A DNA stretch of 64,000 nt, taken from assembly GCF_029873635.1 (NCBI RefSeq), contig NC_080418.1:14549562-14613561 (forward strand), given 5' to 3'. Below the pieces are notes generated by a model. The model made no database searches and was not told the DNA's origin. It saw nothing but the letters and a program-made list of their open reading frames with translations. Source of the stretch: Malania oleifera (Eukaryota; Streptophyta; Magnoliopsida; Santalales; Ximeniaceae). How positions within the stretch are numbered: position 1 is the stretch's first letter; the number at the start of each line of letters is the position of its first letter. The translations under genes and the position numbers were made by a program. Positions 23,555 to 35,339 of this stretch are shown in pieces.

Positions 23555-24862
23555 ATGGCAACTAGGTCTGGAAATGCATACCGAGGTCGTAGATCTGATT
23601 ATGAACGGGATAACATCCTTGATGACCTCCAAGAACAAGTCCTTAGATTGAATAGGGACCTAGAAGAGGCCTTAACTAGAATTGAGAGGTTGGAAACTCA
23701 AAACCCACAAGACCCACCTCAAGGAAGCATAGAGCAGCCTTTAGAACAAGAAAATGAAGGCCAAGAGATGCCTCCATCTAGGGAACAACCTCTGTCCTCG
23801 AGGATTCGACTTCACTCTCCAAGAGGACGACCTCCTCCTCCACCAAGATGACCTCCTCCTCGACCTAAATATGGGAGACCCCAACATCGTGATCCTTATG
23901 ACCCATACTGGGATGATGAGGAATATGACTTGGATGAATTTCAAGGCCAGAGACCACACCGTAGGGACCGACATGATCCTTACGAGGACATGACTAGGAA
24001 GGTGAAGATAGAAGCCCCTACATTTAATGGTCAAATGAATCCCAAACTTTTTCAAGATTGGTTAGCTGAGATGAATGTCTACTTTGAGTGGTACAGGAAG
24101 ATTGACCCTCATCAGGTCCAATTCGCTAAGATGAGATTGACTGGACAAGCGAAAGTCCATTGGATGAATGTGGAGAGACAAGAGGCTCACCTACGTCATA
24201 GGCCCATTGAGCATTGAGATTTGATAAAAGATAGGATCACTGAGAAGTATGTGCATATTAGCTACCAAGAGCGCCTTATGGATCAACTTTACAGCTTGCA
24301 CCAGGGTAATATGACTGTTTCTGAGTATATGACCCAATTCGATGAGTTGTCTATTAGGTGTGGAGTTGATGAGACAGAGAGCCAACAAATTACTAGGTTC
24401 CGCACTGGGTTAAGGCCTGAACTAAGGAGAGGGATGTTTCCCCATCATATAACATCTCTTGAACAAGCATTTAATCTAGCTCATGACTTTGAGCAGATGA
24501 ACAAAGGGCAAATGGGAAGGCGATATGGCAACCCCTCAAATGAAACCTATCCTAGGAAAATCCAGGGCACTAACAAGTCTAAACAAGCATCTGCAGGACA
24601 AGTCACTTCTCGTGGGAGCAACCCCACAGTCCAACAACCATTGGACAAAGGGAAAGCCTCGATAACAGGATCCTCTTGCCAAAATTCTAGCACAGAAGTA
24701 TGTTTCAAGTGCCACAAAAAGGGACACTTTACCAGGCAATGCCCTAATAGGAATTTAGCAATTGAAAGAGAAGAGGAAGAGAAAGAAGATGATGCACCAT
24801 ATGATGCTGCAAATGAAGTGGGTGAAGATGTGCTAAGTAGTGAGGATGATGAGAATGTGTAG
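23555..24862 (+). pseudogene. gag of chromovirus G
   Basis: Begins MATRSGNAYRGRRSDYERDN with a short coiled-coil-like segment (DLQEQVLRLNRDLEEALTRI). The capsid region carries KIEAPTFNGQMNPKLFQDWL and YMTQFDELSIRCGVDE, and the nucleocapsid knuckle CFKCHKKGHFTRQC lies at 24701-24742. In-frame stops fall at about 23849, 24215 and 24860. The first two sit where the family has Arg (CGA to TGA) and Trp (TGG to TGA). The protein would assemble the particle and package RNA if intact. Confidence 0.9.
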
Positions 24863-24868
24863 CTAAGT

Positions 24869-25348
24869 GTGATGAGACGTCTTATGGTAATGCCTAGGGG
24901 AGAGGAAGATTGGCGTCGTACTTCAATTTTCTACACTTATATCAAGTGTGGGAGTAAAAGCTACAAGATGATCACAGATAGTGGGAGCTGCATGAATGCG
25001 ATTTCAAAGTCAGCAGCTGAAAAGTTGAGATTAAAAACAGAACCTCATCCCAACCCATATAATGTTGCATAGGTCAATGCAACCACCATGCAAGTAAACC
25101 ATAGGTGTTTAGTCTCCATTAAGATTGGAGAGTATGAGGACCAAATTTGGTGTGACGTGCTCCCCATGAACGTTGCTCATTTTCTATTTGGGAGACCTTG
25201 GCTATTTGACATGGATGTCTCATATAATGGGCGTGCCAATACCTACTCTTTTAAGTGTAATGGCAAAAAAATCATTCTCAATCCACTTGAGCCCAAGAGT
25301 GAGAAAAGTAAGAAGAAAATGGAGACGAAAGGAAAACAAGCTAGTTGA
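24869..25348 (+). pseudogene. Aspartic protease of chromovirus G
   Basis: Carries ITDSGSCMNAISKSAAEKL with the catalytic D-S-G at 24977-24985, and later FLFGRPWLFDMDVSYNGRAN, the usual second half of the domain. A stop at 25070-25072 (CAG to TAG) and another at 25346 break it. It would cleave the polyprotein. Confidence 0.85.
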
Positions 25349-25411
25349 TCCTTACATATTCTGAACAAGAAGGACTTTGAGTTTGAGAGTCAAGAAACTC
25401 AGGTCATTTAT

Positions 25412-26375
25412 GTGGTTGTTGCCAAGGAAGCCGAGCTGAAGAGTCTTGAGCAGGAGACACCTTCGGAAGTATTCCCTATACTTTCTGAGCTTGAAGATGT
25501 CATTTCTAAGCCACCGAGTGAATTGCCTTCGATGAGAGATATTCAACATGCTATTGATCTTGTTCCTGGTTCATGTCTACCTAATTTGCCACATTATAGA
25601 ATGAACCCAAAGGAACATGACGAGCTAAAGAGGCAAGTAGATGAACTAAGGGGAAAAGGGTTTTATTCAGGAGAGCATGAGTCCATGTGCATGTCCTGCC
25701 CTTCTCACTCCCAAAAAGGATGGCACCTGGAGGATGTGCATTGATAGTAGAGCTATCAACAAGATCACCGTCAAGTATCGATTTCCCATACCTAAACTTG
25801 ACGACATGCTTGATTAGATGGTGGGATCCAAAATATTTTCCAACGTAGATCTTAATAGTGGATACCATCAGATTAGAATCCGACAGGGGATGAGTGGAAA
25901 ACTGCTTTCAAGACAAAGGATGGGTTATATGAGTGGCTAGTGATGTCCTTCGGCTTAACTAATGCACCAAGCACTTTCATGAGAGTTATGACCCAACTTT
26001 TAAAACCTTTCATTGGGCACTTCCTAGTAGTCTACTTTGATGATATCTTGATCTATAGTCAGACTAGGGAGGATCACCTTCTCCACTTGAGGAGTGTCTT
26101 TAAGGTCCTAAGAGAACAGAAAGTGTATGCAAACCTAAAGAAGTGTCATTATGACCACACAAGTCATCTTCTTAGGGTTTGTAGTCTCTGACAAGGGAGT
26201 TTCTGTTGACCCTGAAAAGGTCAAAGCCATCAGGGATTGGCCTAATCCAAAAAACATTCACGAGGCAAGGAGTTTTCATGGGTTAGCCACATTCTATAAA
26301 AGGCTCATTAAAAACTTCGGTGCTATCATGGCTCCCATTACAAACTCTCTCAAGGAAGGTGAATTTTCATGGTAA
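25412..26375 (+). pseudogene. Reverse transcriptase of chromovirus G
   Basis: Contains [14 protein letters not shown] and the active-site box YFDDILIYS, with the aspartates at 26039-26044 intact. The connection region reads RDWPNPKNIHEARSFHGLA. Frameshifts near 25700 and 25890 and a stop at 26373 interrupt it. The palm motif around [19 protein letters not shown] survives in a different frame. Confidence 0.88.
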
Positions 26376-26411
26376 AAATCTGCAACCAAAGCTTTTTTCG
26401 ATATTAAAGAT

Positions 26412-26820
26412 ATGATGACTAGAGCACCAGTTTTATGTCGCCCTAATTTTCAAAAACTATTTGAGGTTGCATGTGATGCATCGGGAGTTGGCATAGGAGG
26501 AGTGCTTAGTCAAGAAGGTCACTTGATTGCCTTCTTCAGTGAGAAGTTGAATGGGGCAAAACAAAGATATTCCACTTATGACAAAGAGTTTTATGCTGTA
26601 GTGTAGTCATTGCGACATTGGAGACATTACCTCCTTCCTCAGAAGTTTGTCTAATACTCTGACCACCAGACCCTTAGGTATTTGCATACTCAAAGGAAGT
26701 TGGGGCATAGATACATAAAATGGGTCGAGTACATACGACAGTTCACCTTTGTGCTCAAATATCGACTTGGTGTCGAGAACAAAGCAACTGATGCTTTGAG
26801 CCGAGTCGTAGCCACATTGC
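26412..26820 (+). pseudogene. RNase H of chromovirus G
   Basis: Shows FEVACDASGVGIGGVLSQEG with the first catalytic Asp, and later YSDHQTLRYLHTQRKLGHRY and GVENKATDALSRVVA. In-frame stops at 26604 (CAG to TAG) and 26652. Confidence 0.85.
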
Positions 26821-26989
26821 AGACACTTCATAAAAAGGTTATTGGCTTCGAAAGCATCAAGCATGAATACACTCAGTGTCATGACTTTTCTAATATATTC
26901 TCTGATCTGCTTCAGGGTACTTCTATTACACACCCCGATTTTGTCATTCATGATGGGTTACTCTTCAAGGGAATGAGATTGTGCATCCC

Positions 26990-27680
26990 ATCCACATCTC
27001 TACGTGACTAGTTGATTGAAGAGTTACATGCGGAGGGCACCGCAGGTCATTTTGGTAGGGACAAAACAATTGCTATGGTAGAAGATAGGTTTTATTGGCC
27101 TAGTATCAAGAGGGATGTTACCAGAATTGTTTCCCACTGCCGCACATGTCAGACAGCTAAGGGTAGGAAACAAAACAATGGGTTATACACTCCATTGCCA
27201 ATACCACACATACCTTGGCAAGACATTAGCATGGACTTTGTGCTAGGACTCCCTAGGATTGTGAGGGGAAATGATTTAGTATTTGTTGTTGTGGATAGAT
27301 TTTCCAAGATGTCACTTTTTATTCCATGCAACAAAACACATGATGCATCTAAAATTGCCACCATATTTTTTCGAAAGGTAGTGAGACTTCATGGTCTTCC
27401 TAATACTATTGTTTCTAATAGAGATGTTAAATTTTTAGCTACTTATAGAAAACTTTGTGGACAATGCTATGTACCAAGCTCAAGTTCTCAAGTGCATACC
27501 ATCCCCAGACCGATGGACAAACTGAAGTAATAAATAGGAGCCTTGGTGACCTACTGCGCTGCTTGGTTGGAGAGCACTTCCTATGGCAAAGTTTGCATTC
27601 AATAGCTTAGTGAATAGGACCACAGGACTTAGCCCTTTTTAGATTGTCATTGGTTATAGTCTCAAGAAACCTATAGACCT
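26990..27680 (+). pseudogene. Integrase of chromovirus G
   Basis: The H2C2 zinc module is present (AGHFGRDKT...CRTCQTAKG), then the core with [10 protein letters not shown] and VVVDRFSKM, and VSNRDVKF. A frameshift near 27470 puts the catalytic region with [14 protein letters not shown] in another frame. The C-terminal part continues past 27600. Confidence 0.87.
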
Positions 27681-27687
27681 CATTCCA

Positions 27688-28360
27688 TTGCCACCAGAAT
27701 CTAAAGTTAGCGAGTCAACTGATACTTTTACAAAACACATACATGACTTACATTCTGAGATCAGAATGAAAATTAATTTGAGCAATGAGCATTATAAATC
27801 TATGGCTGATATACATCGCAGGTTGCAGGAATTTTCAAAATGTGGTATGGTTATGGTTATGGTTTGGATTCGTCCCGAACGAATTCCTTCAGGAAGGATA
27901 AGAAAGTTTTATGCTAAAAAGATGGGACCATTTAAAGTCCTAAAGAAAATAAGCATTAATGCATACATGTTAGATATTCCTCTTGATTATGGCATAAGCA
28001 ATGTATTTAATGTCGAGGATCTAACCCTTTTTCTTGAAGCCAATTCTTTTTCAGAGCCTAGCCATACTAACCCTACATGTGATCTTTCCCTATTTATAGA
28101 CATAGATACTATGAAAGAGCCAAAATTGTCTTTGCCACCACCATTAATTCCACGCAAGAAACTTGAGCAAATTGAAAAGATTTTGGATGACAAAATAACA
28201 CACACACGGGCTGGATCATATAAAAAATTCTTAGTCAAATGGAAAGGCAAGCCCTATTAGAACGAAGTTGGATCTTAAAGGAAGAAGTTATGCACCTCAA
28301 CTCAGAACTATACACCGAGTATCTTCAACAAAATTCTTCGGGGCAGAAGTCTTCTCGGCC
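27688..28360 (+). pseudogene. Integrase C-terminus and chromodomain of chromovirus G
   Basis: Contains KMGPFKVLKKISINAYMLDI and, near the end, RKKLEQIEKILDDKI followed by KKFLVKWKGKPY, a recognisable chromodomain. A TAG replaces the expected Trp codon right after GKPY (28258-28260). Chromodomains of this kind are thought to direct integration to heterochromatin. Confidence 0.82.
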
Positions 28361-28369
28361 AAGGAGAGA

Positions 28370-29681
28370 TGATTGGGATCAACAATCCCCAAACATAACA
28401 ATCGCTGAGATGGTGTCATGTGGATATATTCACTAAGATGAAGGCAACTGCGCACCTTTACAAAAAAAATAAATAACTTCATCTACAGAGGCCCAAATAA
28501 CCCAATTCCAATTGGGCTGGAAAGAAGACTCTCATACCTTTCTTTAGGTATAGGGAAACACATGAAGTTCAAATTGTGCACGAGTTGGCAGCCCAATAAC
28601 AGTAGTCATTCGTCCAGAAATTCAGCATCATATGGACGAATATACACCTTCACTAAATATGTCGTAACTTTCTCTAAAAAAGTTCAAATGGAGTGGTTCA
28701 GAGTGTGTTGCAAAGAAAATTTTCATATCTTTAGTATATGGTAGGTGAGTTAATTCAAAGTAAAGTATTGAATATCTAGAAGGCCGAAGAATGAGACTAT
28801 TTTTTTTGAAATTTCTACATTTTTGACTTTTTGGTTTCACTTTATCATTTTCCATTCAAAGCTTTGTTATATTCTACTTACCTGTTGTTGGAGGGTTGTT
28901 CCAACATCTCTATATATAGTTGGGCAGGTAAGTTATTAGGGACATCAAGTATTTTGAATTGAATAAAGAGTTATTGCCTTGTGCTTAAGCTTTAAGCTTG
29001 TTCCCTCTTTGTGAGTGAGTGGTGAGAGACCACATCCCTTCTCCTTTGGAGATTGAGTGGTGAGAGGCCACAAAATTATCATTCTTCATTCTCCATCTTA
29101 CCATTCCAATAGTTGTTGTGTGAGATTATTACTTCAACAATCAAGCGAATCAATCACAACCCCAAGTAGCGCCGAGAATCATCATTCGGGATATTGAGCA
29201 AGGTTCGAGTGTGTTGTGTTCATCATTCCGAATAATTTTAGTAAGTTCATTTCAAACACTTCCAAAATACACCCTAGATAATCAATATAATATTCATCTT
29301 CCAGTAGCCTTTTCAAAATATCTATTGCATGTCTTTGAACAATGTCTGCAGATAAACTCTTCAAAGTCAAGAAAATTTTCATACTTGAATGCTTGATTGG
29401 GTCTTATTCTAAGGATATATAATTTGCATGTTTAGACTTAATTCTAAGGCTTGAATCTACCATCTTTGAAGTGATTATCTTATCCTACTTGATTAGGTCC
29501 TTAAGGACAAGTTTACATGAATCTTATAACTTTTTGAATTTTCCACAACCTATAGATTTTGCATATAATTTATATTATTCATTGTGGTTAATTAAATTCT
29601 CATCTTAAAGTGTATCTGGTGTGTGTACATTTGTGAGAGGGTCTTTGGTAGGACTAGGGTTTCTAGAATTGTCCTACATCA
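28370..29681 (+). repeat. 3' LTR of chromovirus G
   Basis: Starts TGATTGGGATCAACAATCCCC and ends CTACATCA, followed by the TSD CTCAG. The preceding purine tract AAGGAGAGA (28361-28369) is the likely plus-strand primer. Confidence 0.93.
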
Positions 29682-30205
29682 CTCAGATTTGACCAGCCCA
29701 AAACATAGCATCAAAGCCCATTAGCTCAACTGATCCTTTTAGCCCAAATAAACCTAGACTAAATTCTATTTTTAGCCCCCTAGCGTAAGTAAGTCAATCC
29801 CTAAGGTCCAATTGGGACTGACTTAGTCTAAATCCAATGGCCCAAAAGCCTAGAGCCCAGCTGATTAATCTGCCAGAGCCCAAAATTGAATAGTTCGGCC
29901 TACCTAAGAATCCAACCATAGTTAGGTCAATTAAACCCAACCACCCAACCTAGGTTAGTCAACCTCTAACTTATTGTCTTGTTTGGTCTTGAGAAAACCT
30001 AAGAAAATCTTAAGAAAATAGAAAAAAAAACAACAAAAAGAAAAGGTAAAATAGGAAAAAGGGTTTTACCTTAGAATTCGGGTTTAGGTTCAAAACAGAG
30101 AGAAGAAAGGAATCAAAAGAAAGAGAAGGAAAATATTGAAAATGAGAAACAAAGAACAAGAAAGAGATAAAGAAAGATATGTGAGTAGAGAGAGTAAGAC
30201 GTAGG

Positions 30206-30208
30206 AGG

Positions 30209-30294
<86 letters not shown>
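30206..30294. repeat. (GA)n microsatellite in the Tat-like LTR
   Basis: About 40 GA units, within a longer, nearly all-purine stretch from about 30100 to 30440. Open frames on the other strand give poly-SerLeu peptides and are not genes. Confidence 0.95.
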
Positions 30295-30296
<2 letters not shown>

Positions 30297-31343
30297 TTGA
30301 AGGAAACAGAGAGAAGGGAAAGATAAAGGAGAGAGATAGAGAGAGAGAGGAGCAGAGTACAGAGAGAGCAGATAGAGAAAGGGAGAACAGAGAGGGGAGA
30401 GAGAGAGAGAGGATCAAGAGAGTTCAAAAAAGAAGAGAAAAGAAAAAAGAATAAAAAATATTATAAATTTTCTCAGAAAAATAAACAAAAATTATTTGAG
30501 TTATTTTTTACTCAGATAACAAAAAAAAAATAGAAAAAAAAAACATCAAAAACAAATAAAATGGAGGAAATTTTCTTTAAATTCTAGAAAAATTGCAAAA
30601 AAAAAATTCTTAAAAAAATTGAAAACAATTTGGGATTGTTTGAAAGGCTTTTACTTAAGTTTGATGAGTTTTCATGCGTTTAATATCTGTATATATTTTA
30701 TTTTATGTGTATGCACGTCCCAATGATTAAATAAGGGGTAAAGAGGTATTTTACTTTTCACCTACATTAGTTATGAAAGAAGTTTATCTAATAAGATCCC
30801 CTCCTTTGAAGGTTTTATTAGACATTACTAAATTACACCTTATTTCACATTTTCTTTTAAAATTTTAAATATTTATTTACTTTTTTAAGGAGTTAATTAA
30901 GACCATCAGATTTAATTAATGAATGATTTATAGTTAATTAGGTACTGTTCGCAGAATGGGTGTGAGGGGGGTGCTAGTATTATCTTCTCGCATAACTGAA
31001 TACCCAATCCTAATTCTGACAAATGCAAACCGAAACTACTGGATCATTGGCCTTAGGATTAATTTAGAGATCAATCAATGAGGAGTAATTAGGTTAACTA
31101 ACCGCACCTAGGAAAATAGAAGGTTAGTGGCGACTCCATTAAACCTTTAACATTATTATTTCTCGCAATTCCGGATCCTTCTCCGGGATGTTGCAACAGG
31201 GAAGACACATGGATTGTACGCCAAAGGATACAATCCTTTGAGGAGTCTAGCATCATTTGATCTTATATTCTTATTATACCAAGCAATATAGAGAAAATTA
31301 GTTTTCCTTCTTTTCTCTTTGGTACATAAGTTTTTGTCCGCAT

Positions 31344-31598
31344 TATTAGAATAGAATGCTTTGATGTGCCTTAGTCATGTATAAGCTATGCATTTTCACA
31401 AACACATTCGGTGCATTCTTTGTAAAACCGCATACAATAGGTTTGTTATTGTCTATGGTTACCATAACAACTTTTATTCTGTTTTTTTATTCCTTTACAA
31501 TGTATATATATACACATACAAACAATGATATTAATTAATACAATGAGGAATTTCTTTCCATTTGTGGTGCTCTATTTTCTTCTCTGCAAAGCCTTACA
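31344..31598 (+). repeat. 5' LTR of the copia element
   Basis: Contains the TATA-like GTATATATATACAC at about 31501-31514 and ends TTACA before the PBS at 31599-31610. The starting dinucleotide is TA, not TG, in both LTRs. Confidence 0.93.
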
Positions 31599-31635
31599 TG
31601 GTATCAGAGCTCCACTAACAAATCGTCCAAGATCC

Positions 31636-32640
31636 ATGGCTGATGCTCCTCCTCCTCCCCTCCCCCCCCCCCCCCCCACCCTCCTCCTCCTCCTCCTCCT
31701 CATCTCCCTTCTTCACCTTCCCTTCCAAATCCTATCATTACTTCGTCCTTTTTTTACATTGTCACCACAAAATTAACCTCCGACAATTACCTTCTCTAGA
31801 AGGTCCAAACATCGGCATATCTCAGAGGTCAGGACCTCTTCTCTTTCGTTGATGGATCTTCTCTTCCACCTCTAGAATTTCTTCCCGGCTCATCTATCAA
31901 ACTCCCAAAACCCAACCCATATTTTCATACTTGGTGCAAGACAGATCAACTCGTACTGAGTATTCTTTTCTCATCCATCTCTGAATCTATCTTAAACCAT
32001 GTCCTTTCCTCCACTACCTCTCACTAGTTATGGAACTCCATCTTTTCCATGTTTTCTTTCCAATCTCAAGCCAAAGAGTTTCAAGTGCATTCTCAACTCA
32101 CGAATATGTCCAGGGGCGACCAATATATTTCCGATTATTTTGGCAACGTGCAACAATTAGCTCTCTTGCCTCCTCTGGCACACCTCTGTCCGAGAAGGAG
32201 ATGATTACTTACCTTCTCAATGGTTTTGGTTCCTCCTATGAGTCATTTGTGACCTCCATTACCATGCACAGAGACCCCATGTCCTTATATGAACTTTATC
32301 AATTGTTGTTTATCCATGAAACTCACCTTTCCCACAATAATCATTCCTCTTTTACTTCTGTCGATCCATCTACTCATTTCAGCTCAGCTTCGTGTAACCA
32401 ACGTGGTCGCGACCTTTTGTAGGGAGGTCATCAAGGACGTGGACGAGGACGTCATTTCTTTAACAACTGTGGTGGACGCACTCAGTCATCACAACACGCC
32501 TTTCCACCATATCAACCACAACAGTATCAGCAATACAATTCTCATCGTCCGATTTGCCAAGTTTGTCACAAGACTGGGCATGTTGCCCTTCAGTGCTGTC
32601 AGCGTTTCAATCATTCTTACTAGTAAAAAGCACTGAAGAC
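31636..32640 (+). pseudogene. gag of the copia element
   Basis: Starts MADAPPPPLPPPPP. A C(16) run at about 31662-31677, encoding poly-Pro, and the CTC repeats after it are probably slippage sites; the frame changes here. Downstream pieces match copia gag: TWCKTDQLVLSILFSSISE, SDYFGNVQQLALL, TPLSEKEMITYLLNGFGSSY and LYELYQLLFIHETHL. The zinc knuckle region near 32550-32620 is recognisable but out of frame. Confidence 0.83.
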
Positions 32641-32659
32641 CTTCTCAGCAAACTACACA

Positions 32660-33250
32660 GCACAAATCCCTTCCTCTGAATCGACTTGGTATCCCAATTC
32701 CGCTGCCACTCAATATCTTACTCATGATTTGTCTAACTTGAACTTGTCGTCGGAGCCTTATGCGGGAAATGAGACCATTAGAGTGGGTGATGGTGCCAAC
32801 ATTTCCATCAAAAATTTCGGTGATTTCTCTCTTCAATTCAACTCCTCTCCCTTTCTTCTTCATAATCTACTTCATGTCCCCTCTATTACCAAAAATCTTG
32901 TTTCCATTCTTAAATTTTGCACTGATAACAATTGCTATTTTGAATTTCATGTCACTCATTTTTCTGTGAAGGACAAGGAGACACAGAAAATCCTCCTCAC
33001 AGGGCTCACTTGTGACGGTATTTACACCTTTCCCACCACCACGCCTTCTCAGCTTTCCCCATCTGCCCATGTTGGTGAACAGACTTCGATTGATCAGTGG
33101 CATCGGCGGCTTGGGCATCCCTCTCTTGCTTTAGTTTCTCACATGTTGCACTTCAAGCGCTTGCCTTATTTTCCAACAGACTCGGTCTTCTTTTGCTCAA
33201 CTTGTCCACTTGCTAAATGTCTTCAACTTCCATTTCAAGCAAATTCAACC
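32660..33250 (+). pseudogene. Protease and pre-integrase domain of the copia element
   Basis: The catalytic triplet, normally D-S-G after WYP, reads WYPNSAATQYLTHDLSNL, so Asp is Asn and Gly is Ala (32696-32704). The region continues with LLHVPSITKNLVSILKFC, typical of copia, and the pre-integrase motif QWHRRLGHPSLALV with the conserved His residues. The later CSTCPLAK supplies the Cys pair. Confidence 0.87.
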
Positions 33251-33900
33251 CATTATACTAGGCATATAGAGTTAATGTGTGCTAATGTATGGGGTTCGAC
33301 CCACTATGTCTCCCACAATGGCTATAAATACTATGTTTCGTTTGTTGATTACTATACTCATTTCACTTGGCTTTTTCCGATGAAATTAAAATCAGATGTG
33401 CATTATATTTTCTCAACCTTTTTTCCATTTATTGAATGATTGTTTAATTCCAAGTTAATGACATTACAAATTGATAAAGGTGGTGAATTGAAACCTCTCA
33501 CCTCTATATGCAAACAACTTGGGATTACTCATCGTTTCTCATGCCCTCACACTCAACAACAAAATGGGCTTGTGGAACGCAAACATTGTCACATTGTTGA
33601 GACTGGGCAAAGCCTTTGACACCACATTTTATCTTATTAATTTACTTCCAACAACCACTCTTAAAAATAAATCCCCTTATTCTACGGTCTATAAATCTAA
33701 ATCTGATTATAAATTCCTCAAAGTGTTCGGTTGTGAGTGCTAGCCAAATTTACGACATTACAATTCTCATAAAATCAATTTTTGGTCCACATCCTGTGTG
33801 TTTCTTGGTTACAGCCCAGCCCATAAAGGATACAAATGTATGGACCTCCAGACTCACAAACTTTACATTTCTCGTGATGTAATCTTCAATGAACGGTCCT
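33251..33900 (+). pseudogene. Integrase core of the copia element
   Basis: Contains FVDYYTHFTWLFPMKLKSDV. Then, after a stop at 33437, TLQIDKGGELKPLTSICKQL and SCPHTQQQNGLVERKH, the second Asp and Glu regions. The C-terminal part has FKVFGCECWP-like and GYSPAHKGYKCMDLQTHKLY, split by frameshifts and a TAG at about 33740. Confidence 0.85.
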
Positions 33901-34257
33901 TCCCTTTCTCATGCAAGCAACCCACTTCATTCACACTTCCTTCGGTTCCAACCCAAGCCATCCTACCCATTTTTCCTGTCTCGCAGATTGGCCATTACCA
34001 CATTTATATTCTGATAACTCTAGCCCATCTATTTTTGGCCCAGCCCTGACTCCTTGCGAGCCCTGAATCCTTCCTCTTCATCCCACACTTTACCAATTTC
34101 AAACCCTAATTCAACACCATCGTCTGTTCCTTCTCAATCTCACTCTACTAGTGTTTGACATCCTCCCTCTCCTTCTCCTATCTTAGTTCCACCATGATCT
34201 CCTATAATTACTTGAGCCCAAACAAATTCTTCTTGTCCTCACTGGTTTACCGATGGA

Positions 34258-35330
34258 ATGGTTGCCTACCCTACTCGACATTGTTTCACCATCTTTGCAC
34301 AGGTTTCGGATGATCCTTCAAGTTTCACTCATGCTTCTCAATTCTCAGAAAGGAAACAAGCTATGCCGATTGAGTATGATGCTCTTCTTCAAAACTCGAC
34401 ATGGACAATAGTCCCTCCTGCCCCTCACAGAAACATCTTAGGCTGTCGATGGGTCAAGACTCATATGGACAGTTCATTTGAAAGAAGGAAGGCTCATTTG
34501 GTAGCAAAAGGGTATCACCAATAGCCTGGGATTGATTTTCAAGACACCTTCAGGCCTATAGTAAAGCCAACTACCATTCGCCTTGTGTTGTCTATTGTCA
34601 TCTCCAAAGGACGGGCTATGCATCAAATTGATATTCAGAATGCCTTTTTACATGGCATATTATCTGATGATGTTTATATGCAGCAACCCCAAGGCTTTGT
34701 TGATCCAACCTAGCCTCATCACATTTGCAAACTTTAGAAGGTGATTTACAGTCTCAAACAAGCTCCAAGAGCTTGGTTTGCCTAGCTAAGTACATGGCTT
34801 CTTGACTATGGTTTTGTTGCTTCTAAGGCCGATCCATCACTTTTCCTTCTTACACATCTTCATACTCAGATTAACTTGTTAGTATACGTGGATGACATTG
34901 TCATCACTTCCTCAAAACTATCTATTGTTTCTTGTTTGATTAATGACCTAGGTCGTGCTTTTCCTATGAAGAACCTCGGTTGACTTTCTCTTTCTTGGCA
35001 TTGAGGTGGATTATCTTAAGGATGGTATTATGTTGTCTCAACGTAAATATCTTAAAAGTCTTTTTACTCGAAGCAACATGCTTTAAGCCAAGCTAATGAC
35101 CTCTCCAATGGCTGCCTCTTTAAAATTGTCTAAGCATGATGCTCCTGATTTTGAGAATGTCGCACTACATCGGAGTATTGTAGAGGGGTTACAATATTTG
35201 TCCATCACTCGCCCTAACATTTCCTTCTTACTTAATATGGTTTGTTAGTTTTTACATGCACTGAAACTTCCCCATTGGAGTGCAGTCAAGAGAATTCTGA
35301 GATATTTAAATCTACCATCAACCATGGACT
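34258..35330 (+). pseudogene. Reverse transcriptase of the copia element
   Basis: Begins with the copia pattern MPIEYDALLQNSTWTIVPP and GCRWVKTHMDSSFERRKAHL. The active site YVDD is intact at 34885-34896. Several TAG codons (34522, 34711, 34735, 34783) sit at positions usually holding Gln or Trp, and a frameshift follows near 34980. Confidence 0.9.
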
Positions 35331-35339
35331 ATTTTTTGC

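Larger units (their letters stand above)
22124..29681 (+). mobile_element. Ty3/gypsy chromovirus G, complete structure, decayed, TSD CTCAG
   Basis: LTRs at 22124-23434 (1311 bp) and 28370-29681 (1312 bp) both run TGAT...CTACATCA and are flanked by CTCAG (22119-22123, 29682-29686). Total length is 7558 bp. In between lie, in order, gag with a CCHC knuckle, aspartic protease, reverse transcriptase, RNase H, integrase and a C-terminal chromodomain, the Ty3/gypsy order. The PBS after the 5' LTR is mutated (TTAGTATTAGAGTC) and a purine tract AAGGAGAGA precedes the 3' LTR. Many in-frame stops make it dead. The chromodomain places it among chromoviruses; the exact clade is not resolved. Confidence 0.93.
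21028..31198 (+). mobile_element. Tat-like solo LTR, TSD GGGAA, interrupted by chromovirus G
   Basis: The left part (21028-22123) begins TCTAGATACCTCATTTTGTCC, a decayed form of the Tat-type start. The right part (29687-31198) ends with GGGTGTGAGGGGGGTGCTAG, then TAGTGGCGACTCCA and TTGCAACA. A perfect 5-bp duplication GGGAA flanks both ends (21023-21027 and 31199-31203). Without the insertion the LTR is about 2.6 kb. No Tat internal region is present, so it arose by LTR-LTR recombination. The insertion of element G into it is proved by the separate TSD CTCAG. Confidence 0.85.

Noticed and set aside
23555-28360. Possibility that stops in chromovirus G are programmed readthrough sites
   Set aside because: There are too many, in all domains, and they fit decay from CGA, CAG and TGG; frameshifts are present too.
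30010-30427. Open frames of 100-135 codons on the minus strand, Ser/Leu-rich
   Set aside because: They are translations of the (GA)n microsatellite and its purine-rich flanks inside an LTR.
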